The translations under genes and the position numbers were made by a program. This document shows, piece after piece, positions 10,561 to 20,169 of a DNA stretch of 64,000 bases; the first letter of the stretch is position 1; every line of letters starts with the position of its first letter. A model generated the notes under the pieces. That model saw only the letters and a list, made by a program, of their open reading frames with translations, was not told the DNA's origin and did not search any database. Source of the DNA: Oscillospiraceae bacterium (GTDB taxonomy: Bacteria; Bacillota; Clostridia; Oscillospirales; Acutalibacteraceae); contig JAFLUM010000004.1 in NCBI GenBank assembly GCA_022508805.1, forward strand, positions 62,001 to 126,000, read 5' to 3'.

Positions 10561-11412
10561 TTATCCCTTCGGTGCATTCATCATACTGACTATTTTCTTG
10601 ACACAATCGCAAAGCCTCTTGCAGTTTTCTTCATAATCACTCTGCGACCAGCTTTTAAGGGTTTTCTCGAACTGTCTTAAATCCGCCACACCCGAACATA
10701 GCTTTTCACGGACAGAGTCAATGTCCTTTTCCTTGCTCACGTCGCAAAAGGCTCTGGAGAGGATTATCCTGTCAGAACCGAGGCGGTAGTGCTCGCCCAA
10801 AATGCACTCGGCAGGCAACGTTCCCGTACCTACACGGGCAACTCCGCCGAAGCCGTAGCTGATACCCTTATTCCGGATCTTTCGGCAAAGAGCCTCCACA
10901 GTACCGTCTGCTAAAAGTTCAAAAAGGAACTTCATTTTATATGCCAAATGCAAATCGTTAAGACCGATGTGTATTTCGTCAATCCCACCGACCGAAAGAA
11001 TGTCATCAAGATTTTCGGCCGCCTCTGCAGTCTCAACAAGCAGGCAGGTTCTCGCTCTGCCGTCAACAGCAGTGATAAAGCGTTCTGCCTCACGGGCAGT
11101 TTTAAAATACGGGAGCATTACAACGTCCGCACCGCTCTCGATAATGCTGTCTATTTCCGACTCGGTTGACACACAGTCATTATAAGCACCGTGTATAGGA
11201 TTAACTCGCACCAAAAGCTTAGTGTTTTTTAATACGCCTCGCAGATTTTTAACGTCCTCCACGGTGTGATGAGACTGAACGGTATCCATTCCGCCCTGAC
11301 GTAAATCTTTACCGATATATTCCATATCGACAAAGACCCTGTCGATGCCCGCCTCCTCGGCGATAAGCGCCACGTCGGGACGGTTTGTAATATACATAAG
11401 CTCAAGCGGCAT
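10561..11412 (-). CDS. HpcH/HpaI aldolase/citrate lyase family protein
   Basis: LMYITNRPDVALIAEEAGIDRVFVDMEYIGK... CLLVETAEAAENLDDILSVGGIDEIHIGLNDL. Confidence 0.82.
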   Translation of the reverse strand: MPLELMYITNRPDVALIAEEAGIDRVFVDMEYIGKDLRQGGMDTVQSHHTVEDVKNLRGVLKNTKLLVRVNPIHGAYNDCVSTESEIDSIIESGADVVMLPYFKTAREAERFITAVDGRARTCLLVETAEAAENLDDILSVGGIDEIHIGLNDLHLAYKMKFLFELLADGTVEALCRKIRNKGISYGFGGVARVGTGTLPAECILGEHYRLGSDRIILSRAFCDVSKEKDIDSVREKLCSGVADLRQFEKTLKSWSQSDYEENCKRLCDCVKKIVSMMNAPKG

Positions 11413-12053
11413 CAGTGTACACTTTCCTTTTCTTCCTCTTTTACGTCTTCTTCTTTTGCGACGGTTTCGCCCACATTTTCATTGTCGGCGTTTGTGAATA
11501 CCTTAAATATGGTCATAAAGAATATCTTTATATCTAAGAAAAGAGATATATTATCAACATACCAAACGCTGAGCTCGATTCTGTGATTCCACTCAACGCC
11601 TTTTCTGCCGTTGACCTGTGCCCAGCCTGTAATTCCGGGGCGTACGCAGAACATACGGAGCTGCTCGTCGGTATACTCGCTGTAATCCCACGGATGGTAT
11701 GTAAGCGGCGGACGAGGACCGATAAAGCTCATCTCGCCCTTAATTATATTCACAAGCTGAGGAAGCTCGTCAATACTGGTTGCACGGATGATCTTGCCGA
11801 TTTTTGTGACGCGAGCATCCCCTTTGCCTGAGTACACGCCGCTGCCTGTTTTCTCAGCACCGACGCACATAGAACGGAATTTATAGATCAAGAACACCTT
11901 GCCGTCCTTGCCGATTCGTTCCTGTTTAAATATAACCGGACCTTCTGATGTCAGCTTAATAATGACAGCCACTATGAGCATAACCGGCGACAGTATGATA
12001 AGCGCAAAAAGCGCTGCGATAAAATCCAATACTCGCTTAATATGTATATACAT
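11412..12053 (-). CDS. Initiating sugar-phosphate (undecaprenyl-phosphate) transferase
   Basis: MYIHIKRVLDFIAALFALIILSPVMLIVAVIIKLTSEGPVIFKQERIGKDGKVFLIYKFRSM... bacterial sugar transferase; SD GAAAGGAAA upstream of Met at 12053. Confidence 0.93.
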   Translation of the reverse strand: MYIHIKRVLDFIAALFALIILSPVMLIVAVIIKLTSEGPVIFKQERIGKDGKVFLIYKFRSMCVGAEKTGSGVYSGKGDARVTKIGKIIRATSIDELPQLVNIIKGEMSFIGPRPPLTYHPWDYSEYTDEQLRMFCVRPGITGWAQVNGRKGVEWNHRIELSVWYVDNISLFLDIKIFFMTIFKVFTNADNENVGETVAKEEDVKEEEKESVH

Positions 12054-12111
12054 TAAATGATTTTCCTTTCTGAATCCGACACCTACACATATAAGTGCGC
12101 AATTATTTTTT

Positions 12112-12140
12112 ATTATACTCTTACAGCATATAAAAGTCAA
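12112..12140 (-). promoter_or_regulatory. Predicted promoter of the EPS glycosyltransferase operon (TTGACT-N17-TATAAT)
   Basis: Minus strand: TTGACT (12140-12135), 17-nt spacer, TATAAT (12117-12112), about 60 nt upstream of the sugar transferase start. Confidence 0.75.
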
Positions 12141-12194
12141 TATAAAAGGCTTTTTTAAGTATTGGTATATACTGACGTTCGGTATCCGATAAAG

Positions 12195-12234
12195 CAAAAC
12201 CGACCTCGCAGAAATTGCGAAATCGGTTTGTGGT
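12195..12234 (-). terminator. Predicted terminator of the ugd-epimerase unit
   Basis: Minus strand AAACCGATTTCGCAatttcTGCGAGGTCGGTTTTGC hairpin just downstream of the epimerase stop. Confidence 0.5.
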
Positions 12235-12253
12235 TTTTAGTATTTTGTTTATT

Positions 12254-13318
12254 TTACATATAGTATTCCTTATACCATTGGGCAAACTGTCGCAGACCTT
12301 CGCGAATGCCGATTTGGGGCCTAAAGCCGTAGTCCTCTTCCAACGCCTTGCTGTCCGCATAAGTTACAGGCACGTCGCCCGGCTGCATACCGACGAGCTC
12401 TCTGTGGGCTTCAAAATCGTAAGATTGCGGCAAAACGCCGGCACTGACCAGTTCTTCCTGCAAGGTTTGAATATAGTCCAACAAGTTTTCGGGTGTGCCG
12501 CCGCCAATGTTGTATACTGCATAAGGCGGTATCGAAAGACCGTCTTCCCCCGTTGCCTTTTCCGGTGCACCTTGCATTACACGGAAAACTCCCTCCACGA
12601 CATCATCCACATATGTGAAATCCCGTTGGCAGTTGCCATAGTTAAAGATTTGAATAGTCTTGCCTGCCGCAAGCTTTTGGGTGGCCGAAAAATAAAACAT
12701 ATCCGGACGGCCGGCGGGACCGTATACGGTAAAGAAACGGAGACCGGTGGACGGAACGTTATAGAGTTTTGAATAACTGTGAGCCAAAAGTTCATTGCTC
12801 TTTTTAGTGGCGGCATAAAGTGAAACGGGAGTATCCACCTTATCCTCTACAGAGAAGGGCACCTTTTTGTTGCCGCCGTAAACTGAGCTTGATGAGGCGT
12901 ACACCAAATGCTTCACCGGATATCGGCGGCATCCTTCCAAAATGTTAAAAAAGCCAATAAGGTTGCTTTCAATGTAAACATCCGGATGGTCGATGGAATA
13001 TCTGACGCCTGCTTGGGCCGCAAGATTCACTACCACCGAGGGCTGATATTCCGCAAACACGTTATCCACCAAAACTTTGTCCGCGATAGACCCCTTTATA
13101 AAAACGTGCTTTACAGGAGAAGTCTCCGCAGCATTTTCAATGAGGCTCAGGCGGTATTCTTTCAGCTTTGGATCATAGTAATCGTTCATATTGTCCATAC
13201 TGATAACGGTACCCGATGTCATTTCTTTTAAAAGACGCAAAACGAGATTTGCCCCGACAAATCCGGGAGAACCGGTGACCAAAACGGTTTCACCGCTCAG
13301 CTCGATATGTTGTTTCAC
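12254..13318 (-). CDS. NAD-dependent epimerase, UDP-glucuronate 4-epimerase-like
   Basis: TGSPGFVGANLVLRLL; YASSSSVYGGNKKVPF; SLYAATKKSNELLAHSYSKLYNVPSTGLRFFTVYGPAGRPDM. Confidence 0.88.
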   Translation of the reverse strand: MKQHIELSGETVLVTGSPGFVGANLVLRLLKEMTSGTVISMDNMNDYYDPKLKEYRLSLIENAAETSPVKHVFIKGSIADKVLVDNVFAEYQPSVVVNLAAQAGVRYSIDHPDVYIESNLIGFFNILEGCRRYPVKHLVYASSSSVYGGNKKVPFSVEDKVDTPVSLYAATKKSNELLAHSYSKLYNVPSTGLRFFTVYGPAGRPDMFYFSATQKLAAGKTIQIFNYGNCQRDFTYVDDVVEGVFRVMQGAPEKATGEDGLSIPPYAVYNIGGGTPENLLDYIQTLQEELVSAGVLPQSYDFEAHRELVGMQPGDVPVTYADSKALEEDYGFRPQIGIREGLRQFAQWYKEYYM

Positions 13319-13338
13319 ACTTTCACCTCAATGTGTCT

Positions 13339-14841
13339 TTAATCTCTTCTGAACAGGTCTCTCGTATAGACCTTATCTTGCACATCATCCAGAACGCTGT
13401 CGTAACGATTGGCGATAATGCAGCCGCATGTTTTTTTGAACTCCTCCACGTCATTAACCACTTTAGAGCCAAAGAACGTGGAGCCGTCTTGGAGGGTTGG
13501 CTCGTAGACGATAACCGTAGCACCCTTTGCCTTGATCCTTTTCATAACGCCTTGTATTGCGGACTGGCGGAAATTATCCGAATTTGCCTTCATCGTAAGG
13601 CGATATACCCCCACAACGATGTCGTTTTGCAGATTTTCCTTCACAGATGAATAGGAATCGTTGTTGCCGTAGACGCCGGCAATCTCCAAAGCCCTGTCAG
13701 CGATGAAGTCCTTTCGAGTTCGGTTGCTTTCCACAATGGCCTGTATCAGATTTTCCGGAACATCCTGATAATTTGCCAAAAGCTGTTTAGTGTCCTTGGG
13801 CAGACAGTATCCACCGTATCCGAAGGACGGGTTGTTGTAGTAATCGCCCACACGCGGGTCAAGGCAAACGCCCCTAATGATCTGCGCGGTGTTAAGTTCC
13901 TTCATCTCGGCATAGGTGTCCAGCTCGTTAAAATATGCGACACGGAGGGCAAGGTATGTGTTCACGAACAATTTTGTAGCCTCGGCCTCGGTATATCCCA
14001 TAAACAGCGTTTCAACCGGATTCTTGATAGCCGACTGCTGTAGCAGTGTTGCAAAGATACGGGCGGCATTTTCGGTGGCTTCATCACAGCCCACAATTAT
14101 TCTGCTGGGATACAGATTGTCATATAACGCCTTGGATTCCCGAAGGAATTCCGGACTGAATATGATGTTATCCATACCGAATTTTTCACGAACAGAAACG
14201 GTATAGCCTACCGGGATCGTGGATTTGATAACTACCGTAGGCTTAACGGCTCTGTCGGATATAACGGTTTTAATAAGGTTAAGAACGCTTTCAACAGCGG
14301 AACAGTCGAAAAAGTTCTGCTTAGGATCATAGTTTGTCGGTGCGGCAATAATAATATAATCGGCATCCGCATAAGCGGCGGCACCGTCTGTGGTGGCATT
14401 AAGGTTCAGTACGCGTGTGCCGTTCTTTGCTTCTGACAAATACTTTTCAATATAGTCATCCTGAATGGGAGAAACATAGTTATTGAGTTTTTCCACCTTC
14501 TCGGGAACAATATCCACCGCCGTGACAGTGTTATGCTGTGAAAGAAGGACCGCCAGAGAAAGCCCAACGTAGCCCATTCCCGCTACAGCGATTTTGTAGG
14601 ATTTTTCCACAGCGACCGATGCAGCATCGGTATCAACAAACATATCGGTCAGTTCAAAGCCTAATGTTTCTGCCAAAGCCTCCAGCTGGTTGACAGACGG
14701 GGTGAAATCCTGAGCCTCCAAGCGGGACAAAAGCGTGCGATTGATTCCCGTGGACTCGGCAAGCCGAGCCTGCGTGATTTTTTGAGCCTTGCGCTTAGAT
14801 ACTACCGTATCTGCAAGCAGTTTAAGGGATAGTTTTTTCAC
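13339..14841 (-). CDS. UDP-glucose/nucleotide-sugar dehydrogenase with N-terminal XRE-type HTH domain
   Basis: N-term [49 protein letters not shown] (HTH_3-like), then [23 protein letters not shown] and catalytic [17 protein letters not shown]. Start codon is GTG at 14841 with AAGGAG upstream. Confidence 0.9.
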   Translation of the reverse strand: MKKLSLKLLADTVVSKRKAQKITQARLAESTGINRTLLSRLEAQDFTPSVNQLEALAETLGFELTDMFVDTDAASVAVEKSYKIAVAGMGYVGLSLAVLLSQHNTVTAVDIVPEKVEKLNNYVSPIQDDYIEKYLSEAKNGTRVLNLNATTDGAAAYADADYIIIAAPTNYDPKQNFFDCSAVESVLNLIKTVISDRAVKPTVVIKSTIPVGYTVSVREKFGMDNIIFSPEFLRESKALYDNLYPSRIIVGCDEATENAARIFATLLQQSAIKNPVETLFMGYTEAEATKLFVNTYLALRVAYFNELDTYAEMKELNTAQIIRGVCLDPRVGDYYNNPSFGYGGYCLPKDTKQLLANYQDVPENLIQAIVESNRTRKDFIADRALEIAGVYGNNDSYSSVKENLQNDIVVGVYRLTMKANSDNFRQSAIQGVMKRIKAKGATVIVYEPTLQDGSTFFGSKVVNDVEEFKKTCGCIIANRYDSVLDDVQDKVYTRDLFRRD

Positions 14842-14918
14842 GATAAGCAGTCTCCTTAAAAATTATCGTTCACTGCAGCAAGGAAAATGTTGTCAGCAGT
14901 AACAAGTGTCATATAAAA

Positions 14919-14931
14919 TCAACTTAGTTGA
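14919..14931. promoter_or_regulatory. Perfect palindrome TCAACTtAGTTGA, candidate operator
   Basis: 6-bp arms with 1-nt spacer, roughly 10 nt downstream of the predicted -10, so near the transcription start. Confidence 0.5.
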
Positions 14932-14940
14932 AGTATATCC

Positions 14941-14970
14941 ATCATAGCACACAGCAAGCGGAAAAGTCAA
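14941..14970 (-). promoter_or_regulatory. Predicted promoter of the XRE-ugd operon (TTGACT-N18-TATGAT)
   Basis: Minus strand TTGACT (14970-14965), 18-nt spacer, TATGAT (14946-14941). Confidence 0.65.
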
Positions 14971-15086
14971 GATATATCGATAAATTGAGCATAGTGTACA
15001 GTCAAAACAAAAAATCACATTGTCAAGCAGATTTGTAGCTTAAAGTTGCATTTTTTAACACTTTATCAAAAAATTACCGATATTCG

Positions 15087-15115
15087 TTGACAAATATGAG
15101 TGTTTTTGATATGAT
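15087..15115 (+). promoter_or_regulatory. Predicted promoter TTGACA-N17-TATGAT
   Basis: Near-consensus sigma-A boxes upstream of the cohesin-like gene. Confidence 0.75.
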
Positions 15116-15152
15116 TTTACTGAATAAAAAGGAAAAAGGGGTAGTATTCTTT

Positions 15153-15851
15153 ATGAAAACCAAATTTGCAAAGGTATTTGCGGTGCTTGCGGCACTGGCA
15201 CTTATTATATCATCTGTTATTACCGCATTTGCGGCAAAAACGGTTACGCTTAAAGTAGACATACTGGGTCAGGACGGAGTGGTTTATGTCCGTCTTACCG
15301 CTCCCGAAGGATCAGACATAGCCACATTCTCTTCGACCGTATCATTTGATACGTCTAAGCTTTCATACAATGCTGTCAACTATATTTCAGGTGACAGCAT
15401 ATTGACCATGACCAATGATGCTGATGCCGCTAACGGCGTTGTTACCGCAAACCTTGTGCTTGCAGACTCACTTACCGAGGAGGCAAAAATAGTTACTTAT
15501 GCCTTTAATCTGCTTGACGGCGCTGAGGGCAAGATTGCTTTCGATTTCACGAATATTGCGGCTACCGATTCAAACGACGAGCCTATCGATATAACTTTTG
15601 ACAAAGATGTGTCCATAAACATTTCGGATATTGAGCCGCTTCCTCCCGAAGAGAATGATGAATCCACAACTGAGGATGCTGTTTCCGAGGAACCCACGAC
15701 CGAAGCCGAAGGTCAAAATGCTGAGTCGCCGAGCATTCCCGGAACATCCGGCCGAACGATCGCTATTGTTTCGGCAGTAGGTGTTATAGTTGTCGCCGCT
15801 GCAGCGGGTACGGTTATTTACACCGTAAGAAGGAAAAAGATTGAGGAATAA
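15153..15851 (+). CDS. Secreted, membrane-anchored protein with cohesin-like domain
   Basis: Signal peptide MKTKFAKVFAVLAALALIISSVITAFA; VTLKVDILGQDGVVYVRLTAPEGSDIATFSSTVSFDTSKLSYNAV cohesin-like beta domain; acidic linker; C-terminal TM and RRKKIEE. Confidence 0.6.
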   Translation: MKTKFAKVFAVLAALALIISSVITAFAAKTVTLKVDILGQDGVVYVRLTAPEGSDIATFSSTVSFDTSKLSYNAVNYISGDSILTMTNDADAANGVVTANLVLADSLTEEAKIVTYAFNLLDGAEGKIAFDFTNIAATDSNDEPIDITFDKDVSINISDIEPLPPEENDESTTEDAVSEEPTTEAEGQNAESPSIPGTSGRTIAIVSAVGVIVVAAAAGTVIYTVRRKKIEE

Positions 15852-15871
15852 ACGCAATATATAAAGTGCAT

Positions 15872-15902
15872 AAAAAAGCTCGATTTTTTCGGGCTTTTTT
15901 TA
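15872..15902 (+). terminator. Intrinsic terminator
   Basis: AAAAAAGCTCGAttttTTCGGGCTTTTTTT. Confidence 0.75.
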
Positions 15903-16026
15903 CTTCTTCTTTGTGCAGTTTTCATTGACTTTATGCGCTTAGATATTGTATACTATTTACGTAATTTTAATATACGGCGTTTTATGCCGCTGTGCTCCCG
16001 ATTACGGGAACGGAAGGAGTATTCTT

Positions 16027-17301
16027 ATGGTAACAGCAATCGTCGGCGCAAACTGGGGCGACGAAGGAAAAGGTAAAATAACCGATATGCTTGCAGAAAA
16101 GGCTGATATTGTCATTCGCTTTCAGGGCGGTGCCAACGCCGGACACACCATTATAAATAAGTACGGCAGATTTGCACTCCATCTTATGCCCTGCGGCATA
16201 TGCAGCGAAAATACCGTAAATATTATCGGTAACGGTGTGGCTCTTGATATAAACAAATTTGTGAGCGAGTTGGAAGATGTAAAAAAAGCGGGACTTGACC
16301 CTAAGCTTCTGGTTTCCGAGCGCTGCCAAATAGTTATGCCGTATCACATTCTCCTTGACGAATATGAGGAGGAAAGGCTCGGCAAAGCTGCATTCGGCTC
16401 AACTAAAAGCGGTATAGCTCCTTTCTTCTCAGATAAATTTTCAAAAATCGGTATCCAGGTAAACGAGCTTTTTGACGAAGAGACGCTCAGAGCAAAGCTT
16501 AAAAACATCTGTACTCTTAAAAATCTGACGCTTGAACACGTTTATCACAAGCCGCTCCTTGACGAGGACGAGCTGTTTGAGCTTTGTATGGATTATAAAG
16601 AGAAAATTGCTCCCTTCGTATGCGACACGCACACCTATATCAAAAACGCACTCAAGGAAGGTAAGAAGATTCTGCTTGAGGGTCAGCTCGGAACGCTTAA
16701 AGACCCCGATTTCGGTATTTACCCCATGGTCACCTCCTCCTCTACCCTTGCAGGCTACGGCTGTGTGGGCGCAGGCATTCCCGCAACTGAGCTCAAGGAT
16801 ATAGTAGTCGTTACGAAAGCGTACTCCTCCGCTGTGGGAGCAGGCGAATTCGTTTCGGAAATTCTTGACGAGGACGAGGCACAGGAGCTTCGTTTACACG
16901 GCGGCGACAAGGGTGAATTCGGTGCGACCACCGGCAGACCGAGAAGAGTCGGCTGGTTTGACTGCGTTGCTACACGCTACGGCGTTGAGTGTCAAGGCGC
17001 TACACAGGTGGTTCTTACTGCCCTTGACTGTCTTTCATATCTTGAAGAGATCAAGGTATGCGTTGGCTACGAGCTTGACGGAAAAGTCATTGATTACTTC
17101 CCTACCACGCCTATTCTCAAAAAATGTAAGCCCGTTTTAAAGACCTTTAAGGGTTGGCACTGTGATATAAAAGGCATTAAAAATTATGACGAGCTTCCAA
17201 AAGAGACCAAGGACTATGTTGATTTCATAGAAAAAGAGATCGGCTTCCCCATTACAATGGTTTCAAACGGACCGAAAAGAGAGGCTATTTTATACAGATA
17301 A
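16027..17301 (+). CDS. purA: Adenylosuccinate synthetase
   Basis: MVTAIVGANWGDEGKGKITDMLAEKADIVIRFQGGANAGHTI... classic PurA; SD GGAAGGAG upstream of ATG 16027. Confidence 0.97.
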   Translation: MVTAIVGANWGDEGKGKITDMLAEKADIVIRFQGGANAGHTIINKYGRFALHLMPCGICSENTVNIIGNGVALDINKFVSELEDVKKAGLDPKLLVSERCQIVMPYHILLDEYEEERLGKAAFGSTKSGIAPFFSDKFSKIGIQVNELFDEETLRAKLKNICTLKNLTLEHVYHKPLLDEDELFELCMDYKEKIAPFVCDTHTYIKNALKEGKKILLEGQLGTLKDPDFGIYPMVTSSSTLAGYGCVGAGIPATELKDIVVVTKAYSSAVGAGEFVSEILDEDEAQELRLHGGDKGEFGATTGRPRRVGWFDCVATRYGVECQGATQVVLTALDCLSYLEEIKVCVGYELDGKVIDYFPTTPILKKCKPVLKTFKGWHCDIKGIKNYDELPKETKDYVDFIEKEIGFPITMVSNGPKREAILYR

Positions 17302-17322
17302 ATTGTTTTAAGGATGGCGAAT

Positions 17323-18852
17323 ATGGAAAAAATACTCGTTCTTGATTTCGGCGGACAGTACAATCAGCTTATTGCCCGCAGGGTGCGTGACAACAACGTT
17401 TACGCTGAGATACTCCCCTACACGGCATCTCTTGACGAAATAAAAGCGCAAGGCTACAAGGGAATAATCTTCACAGGCGGACCGAACAGCGTTTATGACG
17501 AAAGCTCCCCCCACTATACAAGCGAAATACTGGATTTGGGCATTCCCGTTTTGGGGATCTGCTACGGATGTCAGCTTATTTCGTGGATGCGCGGCGGCGA
17601 GGTCAAAACCGCTCCCGTTTCCGAATACGGAAAAATCGAGCTTAACGTGGATACGAAAAGTCTGCTGTTTAAGGGAATTCCTGAGCTCAGCAACGTGTGG
17701 ATGAGCCATACTGACTATATCTCACAGGCACCTGAGGGCTTTAAGGTGATCGGACATACCGACGACTGTCCCTGCGCTGCTATGGAAAACCCCGACGAGA
17801 AAATTTATGCGGTGCAGTTCCACCCGGAGGTCACCCATTCGCAGTACGGCAAAGAGATACTCCATAATTTCCTTTATGAGATCTGCCGCTGCTCAGGCGA
17901 CTGGATAATGGACGATTTCATTGAAAATACCGTTAAAGCTCTCCGTGAAAAAATCGGAGATAAAAAGGTTATTCTCGGACTCTCCGGCGGAGTGGACTCC
18001 TCCGTTGCGGCGGGACTTTTGTCCCGTGCTGTCGGCAGTCAGCTCACCTGCGTATTTGTAGATCAAGGACTCATGAGAAAAGATGAGGGAGATTTTGTTG
18101 AAAAAACGTTTACATCCCTTTTCGATATGAATTTTGTACGCGTGAACTGCCAAGAGCATTTCCTTGAAAAGCTGAAAGGCGTTACCGACCCAGAAGAAAA
18201 GAGAAAAATCATCGGAACTGAATTTTTCAACGTATTTTGGGATGAAATCAGAAAAGAAAATGATAAGGGCTTTTTCGCGCAGGGTACTATATACCCCGAC
18301 TGCATTGAATCGGGCAAGGGCGACGCGGACGTCATAAAAACCCACCATAACAGAGTCAAGCTCCCCGAGGACGTTGAATTTGAGGGCATAATTGAACCCC
18401 TTTGCGACCTATTCAAGGATGAGGTTCGTGCTGTCGGTGAAAAGTTAGGCATACCCAAGGAGCTTGTATGGCGTCAGCCGTTCCCCGGTCCGGGACTTGG
18501 TGTCCGTATAATCGGAGAAATCACCGCTGAAAAAATAAAGATTTTGCAGGAAGCGGACGCTGTTTTCCGTGATGAAATGGCAAAGACCGGATATGAGCAA
18601 AACCTCAGTCAGTTCTTTGCGGTTTTGCCCGATGTTAAAACAGTAGGAGTTATGGGCGACCACAGAACCTATGACCATCTTATCGCTCTGCGTGCGATCA
18701 CAACGGATAACTTTATGACCGCCGACTGGGCACAGATCCCCTATGATTTGCTCGCTAAGATTTCAAACAGGATAACCAACGAGGTTGAGCACGTTAACCG
18801 TGTGGTCTACGATATAACCTCCAAACCCCCCGGAACGGTGGAGTGGGAATGA
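17323..18852 (+). CDS. guaA: GMP synthase (glutamine-hydrolysing)
   Basis: [47 protein letters not shown]-term [18 protein letters not shown]. Confidence 0.98.
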   Translation: MEKILVLDFGGQYNQLIARRVRDNNVYAEILPYTASLDEIKAQGYKGIIFTGGPNSVYDESSPHYTSEILDLGIPVLGICYGCQLISWMRGGEVKTAPVSEYGKIELNVDTKSLLFKGIPELSNVWMSHTDYISQAPEGFKVIGHTDDCPCAAMENPDEKIYAVQFHPEVTHSQYGKEILHNFLYEICRCSGDWIMDDFIENTVKALREKIGDKKVILGLSGGVDSSVAAGLLSRAVGSQLTCVFVDQGLMRKDEGDFVEKTFTSLFDMNFVRVNCQEHFLEKLKGVTDPEEKRKIIGTEFFNVFWDEIRKENDKGFFAQGTIYPDCIESGKGDADVIKTHHNRVKLPEDVEFEGIIEPLCDLFKDEVRAVGEKLGIPKELVWRQPFPGPGLGVRIIGEITAEKIKILQEADAVFRDEMAKTGYEQNLSQFFAVLPDVKTVGVMGDHRTYDHLIALRAITTDNFMTADWAQIPYDLLAKISNRITNEVEHVNRVVYDITSKPPGTVEWE

Positions 18853-18888
18853 AGTTCTCCCACAGCATATTGCTAAAACCGCTTTTAT

Positions 18889-18930
18889 GGCTGATGACTT
18901 CTGCGTTTCATTTTGCAGATAGCATCAGCC
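18889..18930 (+). other. Imperfect hairpin between guaA and the antiporter gene
   Basis: GGCTGATGACTTCTGC-gtttcatttt-GCAGATAGCATCAGCC; outer 8 bp and inner 5 bp stems. Confidence 0.5.
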
Positions 18931-18953
18931 TTTCTGCATCTTAGGAGGATTTT

Positions 18954-20150
18954 ATGCTCACATCACTATCACTTATTTTCCTTGTCGGTCTCGGGATGGC
19001 AGCAATCTGTCAAAAGATAAAGCTGCCCCGTATTATCGGTATGCTTGTGACCGGCGTTGTACTCGGTCCTTTTGTCCTTGATTTCTTTGACCCGTCTATT
19101 CTCGGCATATCAGCAGATCTGCGACAAATGGCACTTATTATCATACTGATAAAGGCAGGGCTTTCTCTTGATGTCGGCGATTTGAAAAAGGTAGGCAGAC
19201 CGGCAATTCTGATGTCCTTTTTACCTGCGGTCTTTGAAATATTGTCATTTGTGCTTTTTGCACCGAAGCTGTTGGGTGTTACACTAATCGAAGCGGCTAT
19301 AATGGGAGCAGTACTCGGTGCAGTATCTCCTGCTGTGGTTGTCCCTAAAATGGTCAATTTAATGGAAACGCATTACGGAACAGATAAAAGCATACCGCAG
19401 CTTATTCTTGCAGCGGCTTCTCTTGACGATGTATTTGTGATCGTGCTTTTTTCCACTTTTGTCGGTATGGCGCAGGGCGGTTCGGTCTCACCGATGGATT
19501 TTGTAAATATACCCATATCTATCGTTTTGGGTATTGCTTTAGGTGCCGTACTAGGATGGTTGCTTGCCGCATTCTTTGAAACATCCTATGCTCATAAACA
19601 TCTGATCCGAAACAGCACAAAGGTGATTATTGTGCTTGGCTTATCCTTTTTGCTGATGGCAATAGAAACTTGGCTTGAAGGGATCGTATCCGTATCCGGA
19701 CTTTTGGCCGTAATGAGTATGGCGTGTGTTCTGCAAATGAAAAGTACGGACTTTGTATCAAAGCGCCTGTCGGAAAAGTTCGGAAAACTGTGGATCGCCG
19801 CCGAAGTAATTCTATTTGTACTTGTGGGAGCGGCCGTTGATATTCGCTATACACTTGAAGCCGGACTTCTTGCAATCGGACTGATTTTTATTGCGCTTGT
19901 TTTTCGGTCGGCGGGCGTTCTGCTCTGTCTTATCGGTACGCCCCTTAATTTCAAAGAGCGCCTATTCTGCGTAATTGCCTATTTGCCTAAAGCTACCGTA
20001 CAGGCGGCAATCGGCTCCGTTCCGCTATCCCTCGGCTTGCCTTGCGGTAACATTATACTTTCCGTAGCGGTATTATCCATTATCATTACAGCACCCCTTG
20101 GCGCATTCGGGATGGATATTACCTATAAGCGGTTATTGAACAAAGAATGA
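18954..20150 (+). CDS. Cation:proton antiporter
   Basis: MLTSLSLIFLVGLGMAAICQKIKLPRIIGMLVTGVVLGPFVLDFF... 11-12 TM Na+/H+ exchanger-like. Confidence 0.88.
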   Translation: MLTSLSLIFLVGLGMAAICQKIKLPRIIGMLVTGVVLGPFVLDFFDPSILGISADLRQMALIIILIKAGLSLDVGDLKKVGRPAILMSFLPAVFEILSFVLFAPKLLGVTLIEAAIMGAVLGAVSPAVVVPKMVNLMETHYGTDKSIPQLILAAASLDDVFVIVLFSTFVGMAQGGSVSPMDFVNIPISIVLGIALGAVLGWLLAAFFETSYAHKHLIRNSTKVIIVLGLSFLLMAIETWLEGIVSVSGLLAVMSMACVLQMKSTDFVSKRLSEKFGKLWIAAEVILFVLVGAAVDIRYTLEAGLLAIGLIFIALVFRSAGVLLCLIGTPLNFKERLFCVIAYLPKATVQAAIGSVPLSLGLPCGNIILSVAVLSIIITAPLGAFGMDITYKRLLNKE

Positions 20151-20169
20151 TTAAAAGGAGATTGTCGTT

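Noticed and set aside
15950-16026. Small hairpins in the purA leader (CGGCgttttatGCCG, TCCCGattaCGGGA), considered as a purine riboswitch
   Set aside because: The conserved purine aptamer junction sequences are absent and the hairpins are too short; probably ordinary leader sequence.
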